Below are positions 30,919 through 39,078 of a stretch of DNA of 64,000 nucleotides, piece by piece. The first letter of the stretch is position 1. Each line of letters begins with the position of its first letter. Made by a program: the position numbers and the translations under genes. The notes below the pieces were generated by a model that searched no databases, was not told the origin of the DNA, and saw only the letters and a list, made by a program, of their open reading frames with translations. This DNA comes from Novosphingobium sp. 28-62-57. Lineage in GTDB: Bacteria > Pseudomonadota > Alphaproteobacteria > Sphingomonadales > Sphingomonadaceae. The stretch spans positions 248,001 through 312,000 of the forward strand of contig NCGO01000005.1 of assembly GCA_002256985.1 (NCBI GenBank). The letters are read 5' to 3'.

Positions 30919-33441
30919 TCAGGGACCGCGGAACTTCACGCCCACTTCTGCGCCGAAGTAGCGCGGCGCACCGAAGTTCGAGTTGAGCCACAGGCCCGCC
31001 ACGTTCTGCGATGCAATCCGGTAACGCTCGTCGGTCAGGTTGCGGCCCATCACGCGGACGTAGTACTTGTTGTCCACTTGCGAGAGCGTCAGCGAAGCAT
31101 TGACCAGCGTGCGTGCGTTCAGGAACGTGTTGCCCAGCGGATCGTCAATCGCCTGCGTGTTCAGGTTGCGGCTGGTATAGGCCGCCGAGGCATTGGCCAC
31201 GAACTTGAACTCACTGCTCACCGGCACTTCATAAGTGCCGTCCACCGTCCACTGCCACTTGGGCGCGCGGTCCAGCGGTGCGGTGGCAAGGTCATAGCCT
31301 GCACCCGGTGCGGTATAGCTGTCGTAGGCCGCGTCCTGATAACCCAGCACGCCGCGCAGCGTGAAGCCTTCGAACAGGCGGGCGGTTGCTTCGGCTTCCA
31401 GACCCTTCACCGTGGCGCTGGCCGCGTTGACGAAGATCGTCACCTGGTTCGACTGCCCGTTAACCGTGATCGGCACGTTGAGCTGCTTTTGCAGATCCTT
31501 GTACTTCACATAGAAGCCGGTGAGGTTGAAGCGCAGGCGGCGGTCAAACAGCTCGGTCTTGATGCCCGCTTCATAGCTGTCAGCCGTTTCCGGGTTCGTG
31601 GCCCGGGCGGCGGTGCGGAACGCATTCACGTCTGCACCAAAGGCGGCAAAGCCACCGATCTGGTCGTTAAAGCCGCCGCTCTTGAACCCGCGCGAGTACG
31701 TTGCGTAGGCAAAGATATCAGGCGTGGCCTGCCAGCCAAGGCTGGCGCGCCAGGTCGCGCGACGGGCACTGTTATCCACGCGGATCACACCTGCCGGGAA
31801 CTTGAATACGCTCGCATCCAGCGCTTCATCGATCTGGATCGAAGGATCGAAACCGCCGTTCAGCGCAGGGATGAACACCTGCTGGCGGCCATACCATTCC
31901 TTGTCTTCCCAGGTATAGCGGGCACCGGCTGTAAAGGTGATCTCGGGCGTGATCTTGTAAGTGCCTTCGGCAAACGCCGCCTTCGAACGCGATTTCTGTG
32001 CGTTGCATAGGATATAGGGCGTGTCGTTCCAGTTGCCGAACGGCAGCGGGCCGGATGTCAGGTCAAGGAAGCCGAGCAGCTGCGCCACGCAGAAATCGAT
32101 GGTTTCGCGCTGGTAGAACCCGCCCAGCACCATATCGAAATTACCGCCGAAATCGGTGGCAAAGCGCAGTTCCTGCTGGAAGGTCTTGCGGTTGTCATCG
32201 CGCGTTGCGTCAAAGATCGACAGCGGCTGACCGTCTGCCGCAATCGGCACGGCGCCGGCATAAGAGTTCGGAATGCGCGATTCCTGTTTGCGCCATCCGG
32301 TGACCGACGTCAGCGTGCCGAAATCGAAATCGATGTCGCCGTTCAGATAGATGCCGTCCACCGAAATGCGCTGCCCATCGCGCATCTTGATCAGCCCGTC
32401 CTGACGATAGCTGACCGCGGCATTATCAAGCGGATCGTTGCTGTTGGGATTGGGGCGCACAGCATTCAGCACATCGGTCAGGAACGCCGTATTGCCGGTG
32501 TAAAGGCCGTTTTCATTGACCGAAGGCACGGTTTCCGACCGGTCACGCAGCCATTCGTATTGCGCCAGCAGGCGGATGCGGTCAGTCGGCTCCCACAGCA
32601 GCTTGGCGCGCAGATTGACCACGTCCTTGCCGCCAGCCGATTCCCCGTCAAGGCAGCCAGTCCGGCCATTAAACTTGTTCGGCACAAATCCGGTCACCGG
32701 ACCATAGCAGGCCCCGTTCTTGTAAAAGCCATCGGTCTTTTCCGCGCCGCCGACCAAGCGCAGCGCCAGATTCTCACCAATCGGCACATTCAGTGCGGTC
32801 TGGAACCGCTTGGTGCCAAAGCTGCCCAGTTCGGCCCGCGCATCCACGCCCACCGCGCCCAGCTCAGGGCGCTTGGTGCGCACGGTAACCGCGCCGCCAG
32901 TGGTGTTCTTGCCGAACAGCGTGCCCTGCGGACCGCGCAGCACTTCGACCTGCTGCACATCGAACACGTCAAGCAGCTGGGTCTGGACCGAGGACACGAC
33001 GAAATCGTCCACGAGCACGGCCACCGGCGGCTCGAAGTAGACGATGATCGACGTCTGGCCCACGCCGCGCATCGCAAACGATGCGGCGTTGAAGTTTGTG
33101 ATGGTGTTGGCCGAGAAGTTCGGCACGAAAGCGGCCAGATCGCCCAAATCGCGCGGGCTGGCCTGCTGGATCAGGTTGGCGTCAACCGCAGAAACCGCCA
33201 CCGGCGTTGATTGCAGGTTCGAATCGCGACGCAGCGCGGTCACCACGATTTCGTTCAGCTGGCCGGCATTGCTGGTGCTGGTGGTCGTGGCATCCGTTGA
33301 TGAATCCTGGGGCGCAGCCTGGGCCTCATCCGCTGCAACAGCGGCATTCGCCATGGCCGGGGCCGACAGGATCGTTGGTGCAAGGGCTGCTGCTACAAGG
33401 GCGCAAGCGGCAGTCGACCGCCGCAGAGTACTGCTCAACAT
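30919..33441 (-). CDS. TonB-dependent outer-membrane receptor
   Basis: 840 residues from ATG 33441 with GAGGAG 7 bases upstream. A signal peptide (STLRRSTAACALVAAALAPTILSAPAMA) is followed by a TonB-box-like segment (NEIVVTALRRDSNLQSTPVAVSAV), plug (LGDLAAFVPNFSANT, VEVLRGPQGTLFGKNTTGGAVTVRTKRP) and a beta-barrel ending in an aromatic residue region (FGAEVGVKFRGP). Receptors of this class in sphingomonads often import hydrophobic or bulky substrates. Position beside steroid-type genes suggests uptake of the pathway substrate. Confidence 0.92.
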   Translation of the reverse strand: MLSSTLRRSTAACALVAAALAPTILSAPAMANAAVAADEAQAAPQDSSTDATTTSTSNAGQLNEIVVTALRRDSNLQSTPVAVSAVDANLIQQASPRDLGDLAAFVPNFSANTITNFNAASFAMRGVGQTSIIVYFEPPVAVLVDDFVVSSVQTQLLDVFDVQQVEVLRGPQGTLFGKNTTGGAVTVRTKRPELGAVGVDARAELGSFGTKRFQTALNVPIGENLALRLVGGAEKTDGFYKNGACYGPVTGFVPNKFNGRTGCLDGESAGGKDVVNLRAKLLWEPTDRIRLLAQYEWLRDRSETVPSVNENGLYTGNTAFLTDVLNAVRPNPNSNDPLDNAAVSYRQDGLIKMRDGQRISVDGIYLNGDIDFDFGTLTSVTGWRKQESRIPNSYAGAVPIAADGQPLSIFDATRDDNRKTFQQELRFATDFGGNFDMVLGGFYQRETIDFCVAQLLGFLDLTSGPLPFGNWNDTPYILCNAQKSRSKAAFAEGTYKITPEITFTAGARYTWEDKEWYGRQQVFIPALNGGFDPSIQIDEALDASVFKFPAGVIRVDNSARRATWRASLGWQATPDIFAYATYSRGFKSGGFNDQIGGFAAFGADVNAFRTAARATNPETADSYEAGIKTELFDRRLRFNLTGFYVKYKDLQKQLNVPITVNGQSNQVTIFVNAASATVKGLEAEATARLFEGFTLRGVLGYQDAAYDSYTAPGAGYDLATAPLDRAPKWQWTVDGTYEVPVSSEFKFVANASAAYTSRNLNTQAIDDPLGNTFLNARTLVNASLTLSQVDNKYYVRVMGRNLTDERYRIASQNVAGLWLNSNFGAPRYFGAEVGVKFRGP

Positions 33442-33689
33442 CCGTATCTCCTCATTCCCCGCCATCCTTGCGAGTTGCCCTCAAACTAACTCCAATCCGA
33501 CATTTTGCAAGCAGACATGTATGTTTTTTTATTGTGTTGCGCAAAGGGCATGGCAGGCCGGGTTTGACGGCGCGGCGGGCCATGCGAAAAAGCCGGGACT
33601 TCCCATACATTCATGATTGTTTTTGCGGCATGCGCGGGTATCATCAGGGCTCGACACGGCCCGCAGAGGCCCGACGGGAGAGTGCAAAA
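33442..33689. promoter_or_regulatory. Divergent promoter region with ATGTATG/CATACAT half-sites
   Basis: The gene-free region between the receptor (minus) and the NTF2-fold gene (plus) contains an A+T-rich core (ATGTATGTTTTTTTATTG) and a pair of complementary heptamers, ATGTATG at 33517-33523 and CATACAT at 33604-33610. The 81-base separation of the half-sites would suit a looping regulator, but this is speculative. Confidence 0.35.
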
Positions 33690-34271
33690 ATGGCCGGAAT
33701 TCAGGCCACCGGAATAGCTGGTCAGGCCGATCTTGCGGCGAGAATCGCCCGCCTCGAAGCCGAATCACAAGTGCGCCAGCTGATCGCGCGCTACAGCTTC
33801 GACATCGATGACCGCCGCGTGGATGCGGTGCGCGATCTGTTTGCCGATGATGCCGTGCTGCGTTCTGCCGATGGCGTGATGCACGCGCGCGGGGTGGACG
33901 CAATCATGACACAGTTCGATGGCCGCTTTGCGGTGCTTGGCCCCGGCCATCATGTGATGCACGATGTGCAGATCGATTTTGAAAGCGACACTGCCGCGCG
34001 CGGGCGCGTTTCGGGCCATGCGGAATTGTGGCGCAATGGGCAGATGATGGTCGCCGCGCTGCGCTATGCCGATCGCTACGCCCTCACCCCGCGCGGCTGG
34101 AAATTCGCCGAACGCGTGATCGGCTTCCTCTATTACGTGCCGGTCGATGCCTACCCCGGCATTCTGGGCCGCCCCGACCGCAACCATGCTTATGCAAATC
34201 CCCTGCCCGCAGACTTTCCCGAAAGCCTGCCAGACTGGGTTTCCTACCACCAGACCCACGCACCTGCGTAG
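33690..34271 (+). CDS. SnoaL/NTF2-fold protein
   Basis: 193 residues from ATG 33690 (GGGAGAG upstream). LEAESQVRQLIARYSFDIDDRRVDAVRDLFADDAVLRS is the usual N-terminal helix pair, HHVMHDVQIDF the central strand and WKFAERVIGFLYYVP the end of the fold; the C-terminal 40 residues (PGILGRPDRNHAYANPLPADFPESLPDW) extend beyond it. First gene of an operon with two ABM proteins and a PQQ dehydrogenase. Likely a hydratase, isomerase or binding protein. Confidence 0.82.
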   Translation: MAGIQATGIAGQADLAARIARLEAESQVRQLIARYSFDIDDRRVDAVRDLFADDAVLRSADGVMHARGVDAIMTQFDGRFAVLGPGHHVMHDVQIDFESDTAARGRVSGHAELWRNGQMMVAALRYADRYALTPRGWKFAERVIGFLYYVPVDAYPGILGRPDRNHAYANPLPADFPESLPDWVSYHQTHAPA

Positions 34272-34300
34272 CCCCGCCTTATCCATCAGGAGCGCCATCG

Positions 34301-34615
34301 ATGGCATTCAGTTTCCTCTCCCGCTTCCGCATTGCCGCTGGCAAAGAAGCCGAATTCGTCAGCCTTGCCCAGCAGATGGAAGCGCTGGCCGCCGATGAAC
34401 CCGGCACGCTGGGCTATCAGTTCTATGCCTTGGCCGAACCCGGCATGTTCGCAGTTTACGAACGCTTCGTCGATGAAGCGGCAGACAGGGCGCACGGGGA
34501 ATACCCGCACAACCAGCCGCTGATCGCCGCCATGATCGCCTGCATGGACGGCAGCTACACGCGCGAGCTGCTCTACGATCTTCCCGAGATTTCCCCTGAA
34601 CCCGAGGCTGAGTAA
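34301..34615 (+). CDS. ABM-domain (antibiotic biosynthesis monooxygenase-like) protein
   Basis: 104 residues from ATG 34301 with CAGGAG upstream. Ferredoxin-like ABM fold: FRIAAGKEAEFVSLAQQMEALAADEPGTLGYQFYAL, then FAVYERFVDEAADRAHGEYP and a final helix. Members oxidise quinol-like compounds without metal or flavin, or simply form dimers that bind ligands. It is followed after 4 bases by a second ABM gene. Confidence 0.83.
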   Translation: MAFSFLSRFRIAAGKEAEFVSLAQQMEALAADEPGTLGYQFYALAEPGMFAVYERFVDEAADRAHGEYPHNQPLIAAMIACMDGSYTRELLYDLPEISPEPEAE

Positions 34616-34619
34616 CCCC

Positions 34620-34916
34620 ATGCCCAAGAAAAGCTTCATCGCCCGCCTGCGCACGCGCCCGGAAAAGCGCGAAGACCTGATTGCGCTGCAAACCGAACTG
34701 AAACGCCTCGTCTTTGCGCAGGAACCCGATGCGCTGGTCTATGAACTGTTCCAGTCAGAGACCGACCCAGACCTGTTCGAATGCGTCGCCACGTTCCGCG
34801 ATGAAGCGGCGTTCGATGCGCACATGACCATCGATTTCCATGATCGCCTGGTGCCGCCGATCCTCGAATGTCTGGCCGAGGATATGACCATCGCCTTTTA
34901 CCGTTCGCTTGATTGA
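34620..34916 (+). CDS. Second ABM-domain protein
   Basis: 98 residues from ATG 34620. FIARLRTRPEKREDLIALQTELKRLVFAQEPDALVYELFQSETDPDLFECVATFRDEAAFDAHM follows the ABM pattern and is clearly a diverged relative of the preceding gene. ABM proteins are usually dimers, so the pair may form a heterodimer. The dehydrogenase gene follows 16 bases downstream. Confidence 0.83.
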   Translation: MPKKSFIARLRTRPEKREDLIALQTELKRLVFAQEPDALVYELFQSETDPDLFECVATFRDEAAFDAHMTIDFHDRLVPPILECLAEDMTIAFYRSLD

Positions 34917-34932
34917 AGAGAGAGCACGTCCG

Positions 34933-36828
34933 ATGACGCTTTCATTTCGCCGCATCGCCGCCCTGTGCCTGCCCGTGCTGGCAGCCGGGGCTATTGGCTC
35001 CTCGCTGCTCAACGCCGCACCACCGCAGCGCATCAAATCGCACGAGGACCTGCAGGTCTATGATACCCCGCGCATTGACCCTGCCACTGCACCGGGCCGC
35101 CCCCTGTTCGAACAGCACTGCGCGATGTGCCACATGGGTGGCGTGCCCAAAGCGCCAAGCCCCGCGTTCCTCGCCATGGTCGCGCCTGATTCCATCGTGC
35201 AATCGCTGACCGATGGCATCATGCGCACCCAAGGCGCGATGTTGACCGCGCAGCAGAAGATCGAGGTCGCCGAATACCTGACCCGCACCCCCTTCGCCTC
35301 GTATCAGCGCCCCGCCCCGCCGAAGCAGTGCACCGGCGATGCCGCACAGATGGACATGGCCGATGTGCCAGCCCCCATCGGCTGGGGCCACGACAACCGC
35401 CGCTTCGTGCCTGCCGCCGTGGCGCAGCTGCCCGCAGCTGATGTGCCCAAGCTGAAGCTGAAGTGGTCGTTCGCCTATCCCGCCTCAAACCGCGCACGCT
35501 CGCAGCCCACGCTGGCATGGGGCACGCTGTTTGTCGGTAGCCAGGACGGCACCGTCTACGCCTTTGATCCCGATACCGGCTGCACCCGCTGGACCAACCG
35601 GCTCAGCGCCGAAGTGCGCACCGCCATTGTCGCCGATGCCGAAAACAAGCGGCTCTATTTCGGCGATCTGCTGGGCAAGGTCCACGCGCTCGATGCCATG
35701 ACCGGCAAGGAACTGTGGGCGGGGCGGATGAGCGATCATGCCGATTCCACCATCACCGGCACGCCCACGCTGGGCGGCGGGCTGCTCTATGTGCCCGTCT
35801 CCTCGCTCGAAGTGGTGCAGGCCGGCGATCCCGCTTATGCCTGCTGCACCTTCCGCGGCTCGGTCGTCGCGCTAGACCCTGCCACGGGCCGCGAAGTGTG
35901 GCGCGCGTGGACAGCGGGGGAACCCAAACCGTTTGGCAAGACCGCATCGGGCACGCAGATCCTCGGCCCCTCCGGCTCGCCGGTGTGGAACAGTCCGACT
36001 TATGATCCCGCCGCAGGCCGCGTCTATTTCGGCTCGGGCGAGAACTATTCCTCGCCTGCCGATCTCAGCTCCGATGCCATTTTCGCAGTCGATGCGCGCA
36101 ACGGCAAGGAGCTGTGGCGCAGGCAGTTGACGCCCAAGGACGCGTGGAACGTGGGCTGCATGGTCGGCAACGATTCCTGCCCGGTTGAAAACGGGCCGGA
36201 CTATGATTTTGCCGCATCGGTGCTGGTCATGCCCACGCCATCGGGTGGCAAGATGATCGTGGCGGGGCAAAAGTCCGGGCAGGTCACCGGGATTGATCCT
36301 GAAACGGGCAAGGTCGCATGGCAAACCCGCGTCGGCCATGGCGGCACGCAGGGCGGCGTCCACTTTGGCATGGCGGCAGAAGGCAGCACGGTGTTCGTGC
36401 CGGTCAACGACATGGCCGAAACCTATGACGCGCGCGTTTATGACGCCAAGATCCGGGGTGCCGGTATCCACGCGCTTGATGCTGCCACCGGCAAAGTCCA
36501 GTGGTTCACCCGCGCGCCGGACAAGTGCAAGGGCGCCAAGTTCTGCGATCCAGGCATCTCGGCTGCTGCCACCGCCATCCCCGGCGCGGTCTTTGCAGGG
36601 CACCTTGATGGCATGTTCCGCGCCTATGACAGCAAGACCGGCCGCGTGATCTGGCAGTTTGATACCACGCAGCCCATGACCACGATTGACGGCAAGACCA
36701 CCAAGGGCGGCAGCATGAGCGGCCCCGGCGCTGCCGTGTGGAAAGGCAAGGTCTTCGTCAATTCGGGCTACGGCATGTACAGCCACATGGCCGGAAACGC
36801 GCTGATGGTGTTCGAAGCCGCGAAGTAA
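34933..36828 (+). CDS. Periplasmic PQQ-dependent dehydrogenase with N-terminal cytochrome c domain
   Basis: 631 residues from ATG 34933. A signal peptide (about 1-28) precedes a cytochrome c domain with CAMCH (Cys63, Cys66, His67), followed by an eight-bladed PQQ propeller (repeats such as VGSQDGTVYAFDPDTGCTRW, GKVHALDAMTGKELWAG, GSVVALDPATGREVW, AGQKSGQVTGIDPETGKVAWQ). Heme-first order and size resemble polyvinyl-alcohol dehydrogenase of sphingomonads rather than methanol dehydrogenase, whose heme is separate or C-terminal. It would oxidise a secondary or bulky alcohol in the periplasm and pass electrons to the chain. Substrate unknown. Confidence 0.88.
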   Translation: MTLSFRRIAALCLPVLAAGAIGSSLLNAAPPQRIKSHEDLQVYDTPRIDPATAPGRPLFEQHCAMCHMGGVPKAPSPAFLAMVAPDSIVQSLTDGIMRTQGAMLTAQQKIEVAEYLTRTPFASYQRPAPPKQCTGDAAQMDMADVPAPIGWGHDNRRFVPAAVAQLPAADVPKLKLKWSFAYPASNRARSQPTLAWGTLFVGSQDGTVYAFDPDTGCTRWTNRLSAEVRTAIVADAENKRLYFGDLLGKVHALDAMTGKELWAGRMSDHADSTITGTPTLGGGLLYVPVSSLEVVQAGDPAYACCTFRGSVVALDPATGREVWRAWTAGEPKPFGKTASGTQILGPSGSPVWNSPTYDPAAGRVYFGSGENYSSPADLSSDAIFAVDARNGKELWRRQLTPKDAWNVGCMVGNDSCPVENGPDYDFAASVLVMPTPSGGKMIVAGQKSGQVTGIDPETGKVAWQTRVGHGGTQGGVHFGMAAEGSTVFVPVNDMAETYDARVYDAKIRGAGIHALDAATGKVQWFTRAPDKCKGAKFCDPGISAAATAIPGAVFAGHLDGMFRAYDSKTGRVIWQFDTTQPMTTIDGKTTKGGSMSGPGAAVWKGKVFVNSGYGMYSHMAGNALMVFEAAK

Positions 36829-36849
36829 GCTGCTGCATCAGACCCTTAT

Positions 36850-36891
36850 GCATACCGCTATCTTCAACACCTGTTGGCGATAGCGGTATGC
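36850..36891. terminator. Convergent-gene hairpin, 13-bp perfect stem
   Basis: GCATACCGCTATC and its complement enclose a 16-base loop between the PQQ dehydrogenase stop (36828, plus) and the histidine kinase stop (36953, minus). No T-run follows on either strand, so termination would depend on the stem. Confidence 0.6.
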
Positions 36892-36918
36892 CCGGTTTGA
36901 GGCCGCGCGCGCAAACGT

Positions 36919-36960
36919 CCAAGCCTACCCTGCCAAGCCTACCCTGCCAAGCCTACCCAG
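36919..36960. repeat. Three tandem 14-bp repeats CCAAGCCTACCCTG
   Basis: Units start at 36919, 36933 and 36947; the third differs in one base (CCCAG). The histidine kinase stop codon (36953-36955, minus strand) lies inside the third unit. Confidence 0.88.
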
Positions 36961-37954
36961 CCAATCTGGCCCGGCTCATCCGCAGCGTCACGATCAGGCC
37001 CGCTTCGGCCCAGTCATAATGGATTGTGCCGCCCAGCTGGCCCGAGATGCTGCGCCGCACCAGCTTGCTGCCAAAGCCCCCCGGCCCATCAGGCGCTTCG
37101 ACCAGCGGCCCGCCATGTTCGGTCCAGGTCAGCACAATCGCATCCTCATCAGTCGTGCTTGAGACATCAAGTGTGCCAACCGGAGTGGACAGCGCCCCAT
37201 ACTTCATCGAATTGGTCGCCAGTTCATGGATGATCAGCGCCAAGCCGGTGGCGGCGTCCTCGCCCACACCCATGCGCTCCACGGCCACGCGGATGCGGCC
37301 CTTGAAGGCCCCGGTTTCATCATACGGAGCCAGCAGCAAGGATAGCAGATCGCCCAGCAGCGCGGCCTGTCCCTGTCCGTTGGGCAGGGGGCGCACCAGA
37401 TCATGTGCGCGGCCCAGCGCGGCCAGACGCTCGGTCAGTTCGCGGGCCATATCCTCGCACGATTTGGCCGAGCGCGACGATATGGCGGTAAGCGCCGAGG
37501 CGATGGCCAACAGGTTCTTGACCCGGTGGCTCATTTCCCCGGCCAGCAGTTCATGCCCCTCTTCGGCCTGCTTGCGCCCGGTTACGTCAAGGAAAATGCC
37601 ATACATCGTGCGCCCCACGATGCCGACATCCTCCCCCTGCCCGCGCGCGGCAATCCAGCGCACTTCGTCGCTGATGATCACCCGGAAATCGGTTTCATAA
37701 GGGCCAAGGATGGACCGCGTGGCGGTGAATGCGGCCCGCACCCGGTCCCGGTCGGCGGGATGAATTCGCTCGGAAAGCTTTTCGAAGGTCACATTCTCAT
37801 GATCGGCCACGCCCCACAGCGCAAAGCCCACATCATCCATGGTAAAGGCATCGGAATCGACATTCCATGCCCACAGCGCCACCCCCGCTGCAATCACGGC
37901 GCGCTTCAGCTGATCGGGCTGCCATTGGTATGGCTCTGGCGCTCGTGCTCCCAA
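36953..37954 (-). CDS. HWE-family sensor histidine kinase with PAS domain
   Basis: 333 residues from a TTG start; no ATG is available near the N-terminus. PAS/PAC domain about 15-128 (AAGVALWAWN...FLDVTGRKQA), then the HWE kinase core with phospho-acceptor His143 in AGEMSHRVKNLLA, the N-box HELATNSMKYGALS and LTWTEHGGP. No transmembrane segment, so it is cytosolic. HWE kinases in alphaproteobacteria often feed stress or light signalling. No response regulator gene is adjacent. The 3' end coincides with a tandem repeat. Confidence 0.88.
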   Translation of the reverse strand: MGARAPEPYQWQPDQLKRAVIAAGVALWAWNVDSDAFTMDDVGFALWGVADHENVTFEKLSERIHPADRDRVRAAFTATRSILGPYETDFRVIISDEVRWIAARGQGEDVGIVGRTMYGIFLDVTGRKQAEEGHELLAGEMSHRVKNLLAIASALTAISSRSAKSCEDMARELTERLAALGRAHDLVRPLPNGQGQAALLGDLLSLLLAPYDETGAFKGRIRVAVERMGVGEDAATGLALIIHELATNSMKYGALSTPVGTLDVSSTTDEDAIVLTWTEHGGPLVEAPDGPGGFGSKLVRRSISGQLGGTIHYDWAEAGLIVTLRMSRARLAG

Positions 37955-38087
37955 ATAAAATTCCGAACTGCTGGAGGTTTATGAGTCATAGGCGTTTGCA
38001 AGTCTGGCGACCAGCGCAATCGCTCTGCTGGGAAATGGCGCGTGCTCGGCCCCGGCCATATCGGTTTCAGCCAGTTTGTTCATGCAA

Positions 38088-38105
38088 TGTTTCCCCGGGG
38101 AAACA
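38088..38105. promoter_or_regulatory. 18-bp perfect palindrome TGTTTCCCCGGGGAAACA
   Basis: A perfect palindrome with no spacer in the 275-base gene-free region between the histidine kinase start (minus) and the GreA/B-like gene (plus). It looks like an operator serving one or both divergent genes. Nothing else is recognisable in the region. Confidence 0.5.
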
Positions 38106-38229
38106 CTTGGCTGGTGCTGCATGACGGGCTGCTTTGGCGGCCCGGAGGACTTGTGCCATAAGGGCAGGCTGGTCGCAGCAGGCGCGCGCCGGGGCCATCA
38201 TCCGATCCGCGCCGATGGAGAGAAATCGC

Positions 38230-38724
38230 ATGAGTGTCGCGTTCCGCCGTGAAGGCGATGACGAACATATGGAGCCGAAGTTCGAAATCCCCATTCCAGC
38301 GGGGCCAAACCTTGTCACCCCGCGCGGTGCCGCGCTGATCGCCGATCAATTGGCGCAGGCCGAGGCGGCCTTGGAAGGGGTGGAGGACGAAGCTGAAATC
38401 AAAAAGCTGCGCCGCACGCTGCGCTACTGGAGCACGCGGCAAGCCACCGCCGACGTGCAGCCTGCGCCTGATGGCAATGCCGTGGCATTCGGTTGCACGG
38501 TACGCCTGCGCCTGAATGGCAAGGAACGCACGGTGACGATTGTGGGCGATGACGAAGCAGATCCCGCCACCGGCTTGATCGCCTTCTCCGCCCCGCTGGC
38601 TCGCACCGTCATGGGCGCTGAGGCCGGGGACTTTGCCGATTTTGGCGGCAAGGCCGATGCCATCGAAGTGCTGAACGTGCGGCCTGCGCAACTTGGCGCT
38701 GATGGTGGTTATCGGATGGATTGA
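38230..38724 (+). CDS. GreA/GreB-family transcription elongation factor-like protein
   Basis: 164 residues from ATG 38230 with GGAGAG upstream. A short acidic N-terminus precedes a helical segment (ITPRGAALIADQLAQAEAALEGVEDEAEIKKLRRTLRYW, coiled-coil-like) and the C-terminal Gre FKBP-like domain (GCTVRLRLNGKERTVTIVGDDEADPATGLIAFSAPLARTVMGAEAGD). Gre factors rescue backtracked RNA polymerase using acidic residues at the coiled-coil tip; VEDEAE may serve. Probably an extra paralogue, not the housekeeping GreA, given its short coiled coil. Divergent from the histidine kinase. Confidence 0.85.
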   Translation: MSVAFRREGDDEHMEPKFEIPIPAGPNLVTPRGAALIADQLAQAEAALEGVEDEAEIKKLRRTLRYWSTRQATADVQPAPDGNAVAFGCTVRLRLNGKERTVTIVGDDEADPATGLIAFSAPLARTVMGAEAGDFADFGGKADAIEVLNVRPAQLGADGGYRMD

Positions 38725-38763
38725 AGGTCTTTTGAACTTGCTGGTGTTTTAAGAGAAAAGAGG

Positions 38764-38993
38764 GGTTCGCGCAGAGGCGCGGAGGCGCGGAGAACAAGCG
38801 CTGGGCCGCAAGGCCATTTGCCGCAGTGCCCTCACGGAGAACGCACCGTTGGAGGTGTTTAGGCGGGATGACGTTAAACTTACTCAGATCTCCGTTCGAC
38901 ACGAACGGGACATGTGTTGGATCAATGTAATGTCATCCCGGTCTAGGCGGCTTCGCCGTAAATCCAGCTCCTCCGCGCCTCTGCGCGAAACCG
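38764..38993. repeat. Composite dispersed repeat, family E (copy 2) with A and F fragments
   Basis: Outer arms GGTTCGCGCAGAGGCGCGGA and TCTGCGCGAAACC match family E copy 1. Inside are a collapsed family A palindrome (CCGTTCGACACGAACGG, 38892-38908) and a family F fragment near 38931. It fills most of the 354-base gap between convergent genes; no gene is seen. Confidence 0.8.
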
Positions 38994-39078
38994 CTTTTCT
39001 GATCTAACAGGCAAAGCACGAGCGGTTCGGGGGTGGAATTCGATTCCACCCCCGACTCATGCGCAGCCTGTCAACAGA

